Source: Segatella buccae ATCC 33574 (GTDB taxonomy: Bacteria; Bacteroidota; Bacteroidia; Bacteroidales; Bacteroidaceae). From it: a stretch of DNA of 64,000 nucleotides. Location: NCBI RefSeq assembly GCF_000184945.1, contig NZ_GL586311.1, positions 2,355,295 to 2,419,294 of the forward strand, given 5' to 3'. The translations under genes were made by a program, and so were the position numbers. Shown here piece after piece: positions 9,535-17,924 of the stretch (its first letter is position 1; every line of letters begins with the position of its first letter). Under the pieces are notes generated by a model. It ran no database searches. It saw only the letters and a program-made list of their open reading frames with translations, and had not been told where the DNA came from.

Positions 9535-9912
9535 CCGATAGTGAGCCAGTTCCACAAGATTGCCATCGGGGTCACGCAGATAGAGGCTTTCCATTGCGCC
9601 CATTGCGCCCATCGCCCCATGACGTCCAACCGGACCCAATTCCACGGACTATCCCACCCGGCGAAGCTCCTCCTTCACAGTATGCAGGTTATCGTCTGTC
9701 ACGAGGCAGAAATCCTGCGCCCCGTATTCGAGATACTGCGCAGCCGGCCGGAATTCGTCCTTCACAGTGTGGACATTAATTTTCTGCGTGCCGGAATACA
9801 GCGCGTGGTGTCCACCACGCTCCTCGTGCCGCATACCGAGCACAGCTGTATAGAAGTGTAGGCAGTCGGCCAGCGAACGGGTGGTAAGCACAAAATGGTC
9901 AATTTGTCTGAT
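9535..9912 (-). pseudogene. Decayed VOC-family (glyoxalase-like) gene
   Basis: The minus-strand frame encodes a VOC fold of the glyoxalase/bleomycin-resistance type: IDHFVLTTRSLADCLHFYTA at the start, then HALYSGTQKINVH, and YLRDPDGNLVELAHY at the end. Three lesions are visible. There is no ATG before the conserved start (the first upstream in-frame codon of note is a stop at 9934-9936). An amber codon interrupts the frame at 9649-9651, after EELRRVG, and the same frame resumes at once with ELGPVGRHG. The expected stop after the final HY is missing, so the frame runs into the inverted repeat. Tandem GCAATGG units near 9590-9605 suggest slippage. It is unlikely to be functional. Confidence 0.75.
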
Positions 9913-10432
9913 GCATATATTGTCTGATAAAATCTACTGTGGATAGTTGTCCCATCACATGGTCGTTCCTTTTCGCTTCTCCCCGGAGTCCAACCGCACA
10001 ATCTTATCCCAATTAATGTGGCCATACTCGTCGGTAAATTCAGCGGGAACTTCATTCAAACTTGGTGGAAAACTACCCCCGCACATTCCCCAAAATAAAG
10101 AACTCGGGTCTGATATCTGAAACGACCTACAAATACCGGATGATGACAAATGCAAAAGTACAAAGAGAATAGGAAATCACCAAATTTGTGGAATATAAAG
10201 ATAAGAAAACAGAACGAGATGAGCGACGTTTTGATACTATAAAAAGAGAAACGAGGAATATAATCCTTTGAATTTTCGCTTTTCTACACTTCATAAAATC
10301 GGCTTGCCGTCTGATGGTTCTTTCGGTCAATCACCACAGAAAGGCTTGATACTTGAGAGCAATGCTAGAAAGCTGCTCTATGGTAGCTGAAAATCATTAT
10401 TTTTAAGTATTGCGGAGATGGGATATTCCGAC
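9913..10432. other. Intergenic stretch, no confident gene
   Basis: A 66-codon minus-strand frame (9955-10155) ends with a protein-like segment, PAEFTDEYGHINWDKIV, but I recognise no family and it has no clear start context. A second minus frame (10127-10330) looks like chance. Given the adjoining pseudogene this may be gene remnants. Confidence 0.4.
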
Positions 10433-10440
10433 TATCTTTG
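10433..10440 (+). promoter_or_regulatory. -7 box of the methyltransferase gene
   Basis: TATCTTTG matches TAnnTTTG; no clear -33 TTTG. The leader would be about 70 nt. Confidence 0.5.
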
Positions 10441-10516
10441 TACCGATGTTGCCACACTACGGCACTTCATACGAAAATAAAGCCGAAGGGGAAAGAATAA
10501 ATTAACCGGAAAGATA

Positions 10517-11305
10517 ATGACACAACAGAAAACTAACTATGGCAACTGGATACCCATGCCACTGCTGCGTATGCTCTATAGTGCCTCGGCAGCACTCCTG
10601 CTGCTTTTCGCCGCTTCGTTTGTATGGCCCCGATTGGTGACTGTGACCATTATCATGGGACTGGCGGCAGCCGTCACGCTGTCCATGACGGTCTACATGC
10701 ACCTCTGCCACCGCGAATTTTCGTTTGAGGGCGGACGGTTGATGCCCAAGATACACGACTTTTTGATAGACCATCTTGACTGGGACGGGCACGGGACGCT
10801 GCTCGACATCGGCTGCGGGTCGGCTGCACTGAGCGTGCGGTGCGCCAAAGCCTATCCCGAAGCGCAGGTGACGGGCATCGACTACTGGGGCTTCGGATGG
10901 GGCTATGCCAAGGCGCAATGCGAGCGCAACGCCGAGATAGAGGGCGTGGGCGGGCGCACCCGCTTCGCAAAGGGCGACGCGGCGAAGCTCGACTTTGCCG
11001 ACGAGACGTTTGACGCGGCCGTGAGCAACTTCGTGTTCCACGAGGTGAGCACCCAGCCTGACAAGCGACAACTCATCCGCGAAGCCCTGCGCGTGGTGAA
11101 GAAAGGGGGCAGCTTTGCTTTCCAAGACCTCTTCGTGCGCAAACGGCTTTATGGAAACATGGAGGAGTTTGTCACCCAGCTTCAGGCCGAGGGTATCAAC
11201 GAGATACACTATATCGCTAATGTGGAGCAGACGGGGCTCATCCCGAAATATCTGCAAGCACCGTGGATGCTAGTCAACATCGGCATCATCTACGGCAAGA
11301 AATGA
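10517..11305 (+). CDS. Class I SAM-dependent methyltransferase, membrane-anchored
   Basis: A 262-residue protein with two hydrophobic segments at about residues 15-55 followed by a Rossmann methyltransferase domain. Motif I is LLDIGCGSAALS (near 95), an acidic motif II follows at TGIDYWG, and AVSNFVFHEV fits motif IV. The ending places a loop and a short hydrophobic tail. The membrane anchor points to a lipid-soluble or membrane substrate, but the substrate cannot be named. Codon use is GC-rich (around 10750-11100) compared with the AT-rich flank. Confidence 0.82.
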   Translation: MTQQKTNYGNWIPMPLLRMLYSASAALLLLFAASFVWPRLVTVTIIMGLAAAVTLSMTVYMHLCHREFSFEGGRLMPKIHDFLIDHLDWDGHGTLLDIGCGSAALSVRCAKAYPEAQVTGIDYWGFGWGYAKAQCERNAEIEGVGGRTRFAKGDAAKLDFADETFDAAVSNFVFHEVSTQPDKRQLIREALRVVKKGGSFAFQDLFVRKRLYGNMEEFVTQLQAEGINEIHYIANVEQTGLIPKYLQAPWMLVNIGIIYGKK

Positions 11306-11333
11306 CATATCTACATCACTATTTCAACATACG

Positions 11334-11368
11334 AAGGGAGTCGAGGTCGCTTGGACTTTAACTCCCTT
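11334..11368 (+). terminator. Probable terminator of the methyltransferase gene
   Basis: 11334-11341 (aagggagt) pairs with 11361-11368 (actccctt) with a 19-nt loop; the T tail is weak (ttaacttgt). Confidence 0.45.
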
Positions 11369-11482
11369 TAACTTGTATATTCTGTACCTAACGCACACGA
11401 AAACATCTGTTTGCACGTTATCGTGACACGGGAGGCCACGTGCCACTCGGCAAAACCGAATCCCCCTAAATCCCTTCAAGAC

Positions 11483-12007
11483 ATGCACTACACTTCACAC
11501 TACCGGTCGCCACTTGGAAACATCACCCTTGCCTCAGACGGTGAAGCACTTACAGGACTTTGGTTTGACGGGCAACGCTACTTCGCCGCCGGTCTGGATC
11601 CCAAGCACAGCGAATACAAACTACCCGTGTTCGACGACACTCGCCGCTGGCTCGACAACTATTTCAGCGGAAAAACACCTGATTTTACACCCCCACTCCA
11701 TCTCATAGGGTCCCCATTTCGCCAACACGTGTGGACAGAATTACTTCGCATTCCCCATGGACGGGTGACCACCTACCGCCATTTGGCCAAGCTCATCGGC
11801 ATCGCCTCAACGGGTGGTCCCATGTCAGCCCGGGCCGTGGGCGGGGCTGTGGGACACAATCCTGTGAGCCTAATAGTGCCCTGCCATCGCGTGGTGGGCA
11901 CGGACGAAAGTCTTACGGGCTATGCAGGAGGAATGGACAAAAAACGTTTCCTGCTCGGACTGGAAGGCATAGACTGCTACCGCCTGACCGACTTCCTCTT
12001 GGAATGA
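11483..12007 (+). CDS. ogt: Methylated-DNA--protein-cysteine methyltransferase (Ogt type)
   Basis: A suicide repair protein that removes alkyl groups from O6-alkylguanine onto its own cysteine. The active-site motif PCHRVV is followed by the usual LTGYAGGMDKKRFLL segment. The helix-turn-helix part with FRQHVWTELLRIPHGRVTTY is intact. I place the start at ATG 11483 (MHYTSHYRSPLG), 174 aa, the normal length for Ogt; an in-frame ATG at 11411 would add 24 unlikely residues. It is convergent with the PpiD-like gene through a shared terminator. Confidence 0.93.
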   Translation: MHYTSHYRSPLGNITLASDGEALTGLWFDGQRYFAAGLDPKHSEYKLPVFDDTRRWLDNYFSGKTPDFTPPLHLIGSPFRQHVWTELLRIPHGRVTTYRHLAKLIGIASTGGPMSARAVGGAVGHNPVSLIVPCHRVVGTDESLTGYAGGMDKKRFLLGLEGIDCYRLTDFLLE

Positions 12008-12053
12008 CTGTCGCTTCCTCCTAATACATTGATAGGATGAGGACAGGAAATAA

Positions 12054-12089
12054 AAAACTCCCGAGCTGTATAAGCAACTCGGGAGTTTT
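12054..12089. terminator. Bidirectional terminator between ogt and the PpiD-like gene
   Basis: 12054-12065 (aaaactcccgag) pairs perfectly with 12078-12089 (ctcgggagtttt). A and T runs flank both sides, so it can serve both convergent genes. Confidence 0.85.
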
Positions 12090-12133
12090 CTATTGAGCTG
12101 AAGATGTATCAGTTACCACGTGCAAGGCACGGT

Positions 12134-14284
12134 TTAGAAGAACAAATAGCGGTTGTCCACCACGTTGCCATTGAGGTAGAGCTCGTTCATGTAATTACCT
12201 GCATACTGCATAGCACGCTGTGCGAGCTTAGCTTCCTGCGCCTTGTCGTCAAACTTGCCTGGACGCATGGTGCGCCCTGTTACCTGGAAAAGGTAAACAC
12301 CAGCAGCACCTTTCACGGCATGGGTAGAGAACTGTCCTTTCTTGGTAGCAGCCACAGCACCCGATAGGGCAGGCTCACTGGCTCCCGTAAGAGGAACGAA
12401 GACGGGGGCGGCAAAGGTCACCTGATTGACCATGCTCACTTTAGCACCCTTGGCTTTGGCAGCACTAATGCCGGTCACGCCCTTAACTTTGGCCATGAGT
12501 TGCTCGGCTTTCTTGTCGCGGATAACCTCGGCCTTAAGCATCTCCTTTACCTGCGCGTCGTTCATATTGCGATAGCCGGCATTATGTATCTTGTCAAGAA
12601 CAACAACGAGCAGATGGTTGTTGTCACCACACTCGTACATCGGAGACACCTCCCCCTCTTTAGCTTCAAATATCCACTTGAGAGCCTCGCGGGTAGAATG
12701 AATATTGGCCACATTGTGAGTAGAAGTGGTCATGTCGTTGAGTGTCTGCAAACGGTAGCCGGCTTTCTCGGCATTCTTCTCAATGTCGGCCCCAGTGCTG
12801 TTGGCACTCACGAAGCTGGCAAACTTGTTGTAGGCTGTACGGTAGGTGTCTTTTGAGAAATCGTTGGTCTTCTTGATGACAGCAGCGGTGTAGTTTTCAC
12901 TGAAAGCCTTACGAGCGGTTACCTGCACGATGATACTGCCTTGAGTGAGTTTTACGAGATTATACTTGTTGACCTCACCATTACGCACGGCATTCACCAT
13001 ACTCTTCTGGTCGGGTGTGTTGCTCTGCATGAGCGATCCCACGAGCTGCTGAGCCGTGGCCCAAGTCTTTGCACCGGTCTGTCCATACTTCTTGGCCAAT
13101 GCCTCGAAGTCTGCACCACCCTGCAAAGCTGTATAAACGGAGTCAGCCGTAGCCGAAGCCTTAGCAGCCGTTTCACCGCCAATCTGGATGGAGCGAAATT
13201 GCACAGAGTCAGGCAGCGATACCTTGCCGAGCAGACGCACGATAGTAAGCGAGTTGTCAAGTGTACTTTCCTTCACGGCGGAAGTAACGCCCACGGCCAT
13301 GCTGTCAAACTGTGCAGCCACATCCTGCGGGAAGAACTGCCGGGGAACCGGCACACCGATATACTCAACAAGCGAACCGCTCTTGCGCACCACCTCTGCG
13401 GGATCAGCAGCGGCAGCAAGTTGGGTGCGATAGCCGGCGAGCTCTTTCTGCAAGGCGGCACGGTCGGCCGGGGAAGCGGACACCTCAATGTCTACATACT
13501 TGATGTCACGGCTCTCCATGGGCTGATAGAAACGAGCCTTGAGTTGGTCGTACTTAGCCTTGAGATCACTCTCCTCCACAGTCACCTTATTGTCGGCGAT
13601 ATCGGAATAAGGGAAAGCGGCCAAGTTGATTTGGCTCTCCTGATTCTCATCCTCGAAAGCCATCTTTGCCTCTACAGGGTTGGAAAGGAAGCAATGGGCA
13701 AGCAGGCCCTGATACTTCTGCGCGAGCAGCTGTTGGCGCAGAGTCTTCTCAATGAAAGTCCAATAATTGTATATCTTCTGATACTGCTCCTGCATTTGCG
13801 GATTGACGGCGGCCTTGTTGGCCTTAAAATCTGCCAAAAACTTTTGCAGGGAAGCGGCATCGAAACGGCCGGTCTGCTGGTTCACGAATGGTGTCTGAAG
13901 AAGCATGGGATTGGTTCCTGCCTTCAGCACATCCTGAAGCTCGGTGTCGGTCACGGTGAGTCCGAGTTCCTTAGCTTCTTTCTCCACAAGTTTGGATTGC
14001 ACATAAGTGTTCCAAACCATATCTTTCACCTGATTGAGTTGTTCCTCTGAGAGGGTCTCGGTGCCTTGTTGCATCTTAATGACTTCCTGATACTCGTCAA
14101 GGAGTTTCTGGAAATCCTGCACGCTGATTTTCTCGCCTAACACCTCGCCTACCTGCTGCCGCTGGTCGTTGCGTGAACTTTCGCACGAACGGAACAGCTC
14201 CTCAGCGATGAACGCGAAGAGACCGAAACCGATAATGCAAATCAGTATCAGGCCTCTACTTCTGATTTTTCCTAATGCTGCCAT
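12134..14284 (-). CDS. PpiD-like periplasmic peptidyl-prolyl isomerase / foldase
   Basis: A 716-residue inner-membrane-anchored foldase. One transmembrane segment (ILICIIGFGLFAFIAEE, residues 14-30) is followed by a SurA-N/PpiD-type chaperone domain (about 40-260), a parvulin-type PPIC region in the middle (near 345-450), and a second chaperone-like C-terminal part. It helps fold outer membrane proteins as they leave the Sec channel. It is last in the run OMP-lptC-HlyC/CorC-PpiD, an envelope-biogenesis cluster common in Bacteroidales. A 214-nt gap and a TATTTTTG box (minus, 14431-14424) suggest it may also have its own promoter. Confidence 0.9.
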   Translation of the reverse strand: MAALGKIRSRGLILICIIGFGLFAFIAEELFRSCESSRNDQRQQVGEVLGEKISVQDFQKLLDEYQEVIKMQQGTETLSEEQLNQVKDMVWNTYVQSKLVEKEAKELGLTVTDTELQDVLKAGTNPMLLQTPFVNQQTGRFDAASLQKFLADFKANKAAVNPQMQEQYQKIYNYWTFIEKTLRQQLLAQKYQGLLAHCFLSNPVEAKMAFEDENQESQINLAAFPYSDIADNKVTVEESDLKAKYDQLKARFYQPMESRDIKYVDIEVSASPADRAALQKELAGYRTQLAAAADPAEVVRKSGSLVEYIGVPVPRQFFPQDVAAQFDSMAVGVTSAVKESTLDNSLTIVRLLGKVSLPDSVQFRSIQIGGETAAKASATADSVYTALQGGADFEALAKKYGQTGAKTWATAQQLVGSLMQSNTPDQKSMVNAVRNGEVNKYNLVKLTQGSIIVQVTARKAFSENYTAAVIKKTNDFSKDTYRTAYNKFASFVSANSTGADIEKNAEKAGYRLQTLNDMTTSTHNVANIHSTREALKWIFEAKEGEVSPMYECGDNNHLLVVVLDKIHNAGYRNMNDAQVKEMLKAEVIRDKKAEQLMAKVKGVTGISAAKAKGAKVSMVNQVTFAAPVFVPLTGASEPALSGAVAATKKGQFSTHAVKGAAGVYLFQVTGRTMRPGKFDDKAQEAKLAQRAMQYAGNYMNELYLNGNVVDNRYLFF

Positions 14285-14423
14285 TACTTTTCTGTTGTTT
14301 TTTATTGATATTTATTTTTTCTGTTTTCTCATGTTTTCACAGGGCGGAATGCCGTTACGGCATCCTCCCAATGCAGTCGCAATCCACAGATGGAGAGAGG
14401 GATGGAGTGCCGCAAATTGTCCA

Positions 14424-14431
14424 CAAAAATA
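14424..14431 (-). promoter_or_regulatory. Candidate -7 box for the PpiD-like gene
   Basis: On the minus strand the sequence reads TATTTTTG. No TTTG lies at the expected -33 spacing, so it is only a candidate. Confidence 0.35.
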
Positions 14432-14498
14432 CTAATAAAAATGCAAATAGCGTCATTTTTTGAGTAAAAAATGTGGTTAAGAGCTGTTTTTACAGCCG

Positions 14499-15770
14499 TC
14501 AAGTGGTTTTGTGCAATTTCACCAGCTCTATTTTCGTCATTGAAGCCTTGAGTATCTTGATGTCATAAGAACCTATCTTCACGATTTCGTTGAGTTTGGG
14601 AAAACTCTGATAGTCGTGTAGGATGAGTCCGCCGAGGGTCATATAATCGTCGCTTTCAGGCAGTCCGAGATCGAACATCTCATTGATTTTGTCTATCTCC
14701 AAACGCGCTGAGAGCACGTAGTCACCATCATCGGTACGCTTGGCGATGTACTTGTCACTGTCGTGCTCGTCTTCGATGTCACCGAAGATCTCCTCTACGA
14801 TGTCTTCGAGTGCCACGATGCCGCTCGTGCCGCCAAACTCATCGACCACCACACCGAGAGTTTTCTTCTGCTGCATGAATATCTTCATGAGCTTCTGCGC
14901 CGCCATGGTCTCAGGCACAAAAGGCATGGTGCGCACGTGGTCTATCCACCGGCGAGGGTTGCGAAACATCTCTGAGGAGTGTATGTAACCGATGATGTGG
15001 TCGATGTCTTCACGATAAACGATAATCTTGGAGTTGCCGCTCTCAATGAAGAGTTGCCGAAGCTCCTCAAGCGGCGCATTCTCCTCAATGGCGTTGATCT
15101 CAGTGCGGGGCACCATGCAGTCGCGTACCTTTGTATCGGAAAAGTCAAGAGCGTTCTGGAAAATCTTCACTTCGTCTTCTATCTCATCGTCGCTGCGAGC
15201 ACTATCGATACTGGAAGAGACGAGGTAGTCAAGGTCTACTTTGGAGAATCCCTCGTCGTCGCTTCCCTGTTCCATGCGAATACCCAAAAAGCGCAAGCAC
15301 ATCTTCGAGAGGAAGGTGGCCAACCGGGCGATGGGCCAAAGCATGATATAAAACACATAGGCCGGCAGGGCAAAAACGGCCAACAACGTATTGGGGTTGC
15401 TTTTGAACAAGGTTTTAGGAAGAAACTCCCCCGTAAAGAGGATGACGAAGGTGGAAAGCAGCGTGTCGGCCGGGACAGTAAAGGCCGGGTCAAGGCCGCG
15501 GAAGATGGTATTATCGAACAGTCGGGCTATGAGAATGCCATAGACTACAAGCACGATATTGTTGCCCACAAGCATCGTGGAAACGAAGCCGTTGGGATGA
15601 TTGTAGAAAATAGAGATGAACCGTTGGGAAAAGCCATACCGTCCCTTGTCTACCTCAGCCAGCATACGGTTGCTGGAGACAAACGCGATCTCCATGCCGC
15701 TGAAATAGGCGGAGAGGAGCATCGTCACAAGGATGCCAACAATGAGTGGTATATCAATGGTTTCTGTCAT
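14499..15770 (-). CDS. HlyC/CorC (DUF21-CBS) family membrane protein
   Basis: A 423-residue protein with an N-terminal DUF21 domain of about four transmembrane segments (residues 1-190; IPLIVGILVTMLLSAYFSG at the start), a CBS pair (about 205-330, with DCMVPRTEINAI and VVDEFGGTSGIVALED), and a CorC/HlyC C-terminal domain (about 340-423). Relatives are linked to magnesium or cobalt efflux; in gliding Bacteroidota the related GldE has a similar layout. Its place between lptC and the PpiD-like gene suits an envelope role. The older name hemolysin is misleading. Confidence 0.88.
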   Translation of the reverse strand: MTETIDIPLIVGILVTMLLSAYFSGMEIAFVSSNRMLAEVDKGRYGFSQRFISIFYNHPNGFVSTMLVGNNIVLVVYGILIARLFDNTIFRGLDPAFTVPADTLLSTFVILFTGEFLPKTLFKSNPNTLLAVFALPAYVFYIMLWPIARLATFLSKMCLRFLGIRMEQGSDDEGFSKVDLDYLVSSSIDSARSDDEIEDEVKIFQNALDFSDTKVRDCMVPRTEINAIEENAPLEELRQLFIESGNSKIIVYREDIDHIIGYIHSSEMFRNPRRWIDHVRTMPFVPETMAAQKLMKIFMQQKKTLGVVVDEFGGTSGIVALEDIVEEIFGDIEDEHDSDKYIAKRTDDGDYVLSARLEIDKINEMFDLGLPESDDYMTLGGLILHDYQSFPKLNEIVKIGSYDIKILKASMTKIELVKLHKTT

Positions 15771-15791
15771 CAGTCGTTGAAGGGGGGCCGG

Positions 15792-16499
15792 TTAGTGTGT
15801 TAATGGTATGGAGGTATTCTTGCTGCGTGGCGTGGTCTGTGGGCGCACAAGAGCCTTCACAGTATCAGGCTGACTGCGCATGGTGTCGCGCTCGCCGCTC
15901 AGGTCCCCTTTCTCGAACGAACCTTTCGAGTTGCTTACATAGTAGCGCGTCATGGTGTCATTGCTTCGGAAATAGGTGCCTTCAAGGGTGCGTTCGGGGG
16001 TCACCAGCCGAGAATAGCGATGCGAATAGAGTTCGTGATCGAGCTCGTTCCAGAAGAGTTCTTCACTTGAGAAGCGGAGGCCGTCCTTAGTAAGGATGCG
16101 CACCCGGCCCCGCAATTCCCAAAGCTTCTTCTGGTCAAAGTAGTAGGCCGTATCGCATTGGATGTAGGAGTTGACGTGAAACTTCTCGTCAAACTGCGTG
16201 AGAAACACTCCCTTGTCGAACACCCAGCGCGATGGATTACGGTTGGGGTTGATTTCCCACCGCTCGGTTACGATGCGGTATTTAATAACCCCGGAGTCGG
16301 AGATGAGTGTGTTCACACCATAACTGGTCATCAGCGCCACCGAGTCGCGAGCATAGATGGCAGGAGCCGTGTGTTCCACCTGCTCTTCGCACGCACCCAA
16401 CAACAGAATGCCCGCAACAGCCGGAAGCAGCGACCACAATCTAAGGCTATCGGCCCACGACTGAAATATCTTACGGATGATCCCCCTCTGCCTGTCCAT
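15792..16499 (-). CDS. lptC: LPS export protein LptC
   Basis: LptC links the inner-membrane LptBFG transporter to the periplasmic LptA bridge in lipopolysaccharide export. The likely start is ATG 16499 (MDRQRGIIRK), two bases after the upstream stop, giving 235 aa; an ATG at 16529 would overlap that gene. A lipobox LLLGAC ends a hydrophobic segment near residue 37, so this copy may be lipid-anchored. The beta-jellyroll shows typical repeats (VNSYIQCDTAYYFDQKKLWE, then LFWNELDHELYSHR). Tight spacing with the OMP gene suggests co-transcription. Confidence 0.88.
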   Translation of the reverse strand: MDRQRGIIRKIFQSWADSLRLWSLLPAVAGILLLGACEEQVEHTAPAIYARDSVALMTSYGVNTLISDSGVIKYRIVTERWEINPNRNPSRWVFDKGVFLTQFDEKFHVNSYIQCDTAYYFDQKKLWELRGRVRILTKDGLRFSSEELFWNELDHELYSHRYSRLVTPERTLEGTYFRSNDTMTRYYVSNSKGSFEKGDLSGERDTMRSQPDTVKALVRPQTTPRSKNTSIPLTH

Positions 16500-16501
16500 G
16501 C

Positions 16502-17800
16502 TCAATCCACCTTCCACTTCATGAACCAACGCTCATTGAACGTGAGTCCGATGTTGATGCGGAAAGTGTTCTCCTTGATGAGTCCGTCGGCCGAACGGTT
16601 CACCCACTGTCCGCTGATGTTGAGAATGGAGCGGTTGTTGGCCGAGTTGATGATGGGAATACCGAAACCGGCACTGACGGAAATTTCCTTGGGGCCATCC
16701 TGTCCGTTGATAGTATAATAAGGTGTAGCGTAGCTTGCCCCGACACGGTAGCGGATGCGGTCGAAGAAGCGGCGTCCCATGGGATTGTTACAGAACTCGC
16801 CACCGGCAGTGAGCTTACTGCGGTCTTTGTAGAAGCCGCTCCTCATGGTATAGGTGTGTGACTCATAGATCGGAGCTTCTAAAGAGGACCATTTCTGTAA
16901 GCTGTAGTCCACGCCCACTTTCCACCGATTCTGGTGGTTAAAGGCAAAACCGGCTCCGAATATATGGGGAATCTTATGGCTGAGCGAGGCACCGCCGAGC
17001 GTGTCGGCCCCGATAACAGACATCTGCGACGATGAAGTAACAGTGTAGGAACGCACCACCACTCTCGGTTCGCCACCTATGTCGTGGCCCGGACTGTAGG
17101 TAAGACCAAGCGTCAACCGGTCTTTCTTACTCAAGGGCAAAGTGTATTGAAGACCGAAGTCGAACTTGTAGCTGCGCATGTCGGCCGTATAGATGCGCAT
17201 GAGATTGGTGGATGAAGAACCGCTGAAAACATTGTTTACTGTGCGAGTGTAGTTACCCCATAGATAAGAAGCGTTGGCACCGAAAGCAAAACCCTTAAAA
17301 GGTTCCCAGCCGAAACCGAGATATACCTGATGCAGGCCACCGCTGCCAGAATACTCATTGGTGTAGGTCGTGTTGTTGGCATCGCCATTCACCGTGCCCG
17401 AAAAAGAATAGTCGTAGCCCACATTGGTGAAAGGCAACACACCGAAACTCACGCCCAAGTGACGAGCAGCACGGAAACCGGCTTGCACATATTCGAGATC
17501 GGCGTTCTTGGCATTCACCTTGCGGCTATTCTCCTTAAAGTTGGTAAGCTGCCCGGAAATACCCATATCAAAGATGAAACTCAGCGAATCGAGCGCAGAA
17601 TAGGAAGCAGGGTTGATGTAGTTCACCTGATTGTGCTCGCGAAAGCCCAGTCCCAACCCGTTCATACCGCGATTGAAGCCACTTGTCTGGTCGCTCAGCT
17701 CACCAAGGCCGTACTGGCTATAAGGAGAATTCGTGCCGCTTTGGGCAAACGAACTTGTAACCAATACAACCAACGAGGCAGTTGCCAATATCTTTTTCAT
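16502..17800 (-). CDS. Outer membrane beta-barrel protein of an LptC-linked family
   Basis: A 432-residue protein with a signal peptide (MKKILATASLVVLVTSSFAQ). The mature start GTNSPYSQYGLGEL is followed by many alternating aromatic strands (for example YKFDFGLQYTLPLSKKDRLTLG) and ends in a terminal strand NIGLTFNERWFMKWKVD. This is a barrel of the kind usually annotated as hypothetical next to lptC in Bacteroidales. Function is unknown. It is the first gene of the minus-strand envelope cluster. Confidence 0.75.
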   Translation of the reverse strand: MKKILATASLVVLVTSSFAQSGTNSPYSQYGLGELSDQTSGFNRGMNGLGLGFREHNQVNYINPASYSALDSLSFIFDMGISGQLTNFKENSRKVNAKNADLEYVQAGFRAARHLGVSFGVLPFTNVGYDYSFSGTVNGDANNTTYTNEYSGSGGLHQVYLGFGWEPFKGFAFGANASYLWGNYTRTVNNVFSGSSSTNLMRIYTADMRSYKFDFGLQYTLPLSKKDRLTLGLTYSPGHDIGGEPRVVVRSYTVTSSSQMSVIGADTLGGASLSHKIPHIFGAGFAFNHQNRWKVGVDYSLQKWSSLEAPIYESHTYTMRSGFYKDRSKLTAGGEFCNNPMGRRFFDRIRYRVGASYATPYYTINGQDGPKEISVSAGFGIPIINSANNRSILNISGQWVNRSADGLIKENTFRINIGLTFNERWFMKWKVD

Positions 17801-17859
17801 CTGCTTAACGTATTTCTATTAGACGGTGTCACGCGCGCCAATGCGGCATAAGACGGCTG

Positions 17860-17867
17860 CAAATTTA
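17860..17867 (-). promoter_or_regulatory. Candidate -7 box of the OMP-lptC-CorC-PpiD cluster
   Basis: The minus strand reads TAAATTTG. It sits about 60 nt before the OMP start; no clear -33 element is seen. Confidence 0.45.
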
Positions 17868-17912
17868 TTGATTTTTTTCGAGATAATAGCATGATAAGTC
17901 AGAAATATAAGT

Positions 17913-17920
17913 TATTTTTG
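17913..17920 (+). promoter_or_regulatory. -7 box abutting the GTG start of the DUF4105 gene
   Basis: TATTTTTG ends five bases before the GTG start at 17925, so the transcript should begin at or very near the start codon. Confidence 0.5.
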
Positions 17921-17924
17921 CATC

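Noticed and set aside
9649..9891. Frameshift in the VOC gene
   Set aside because: The codons on both sides of the TAG (9649-9651) are in the same frame, so the lesion is a nonsense codon and not a frameshift.
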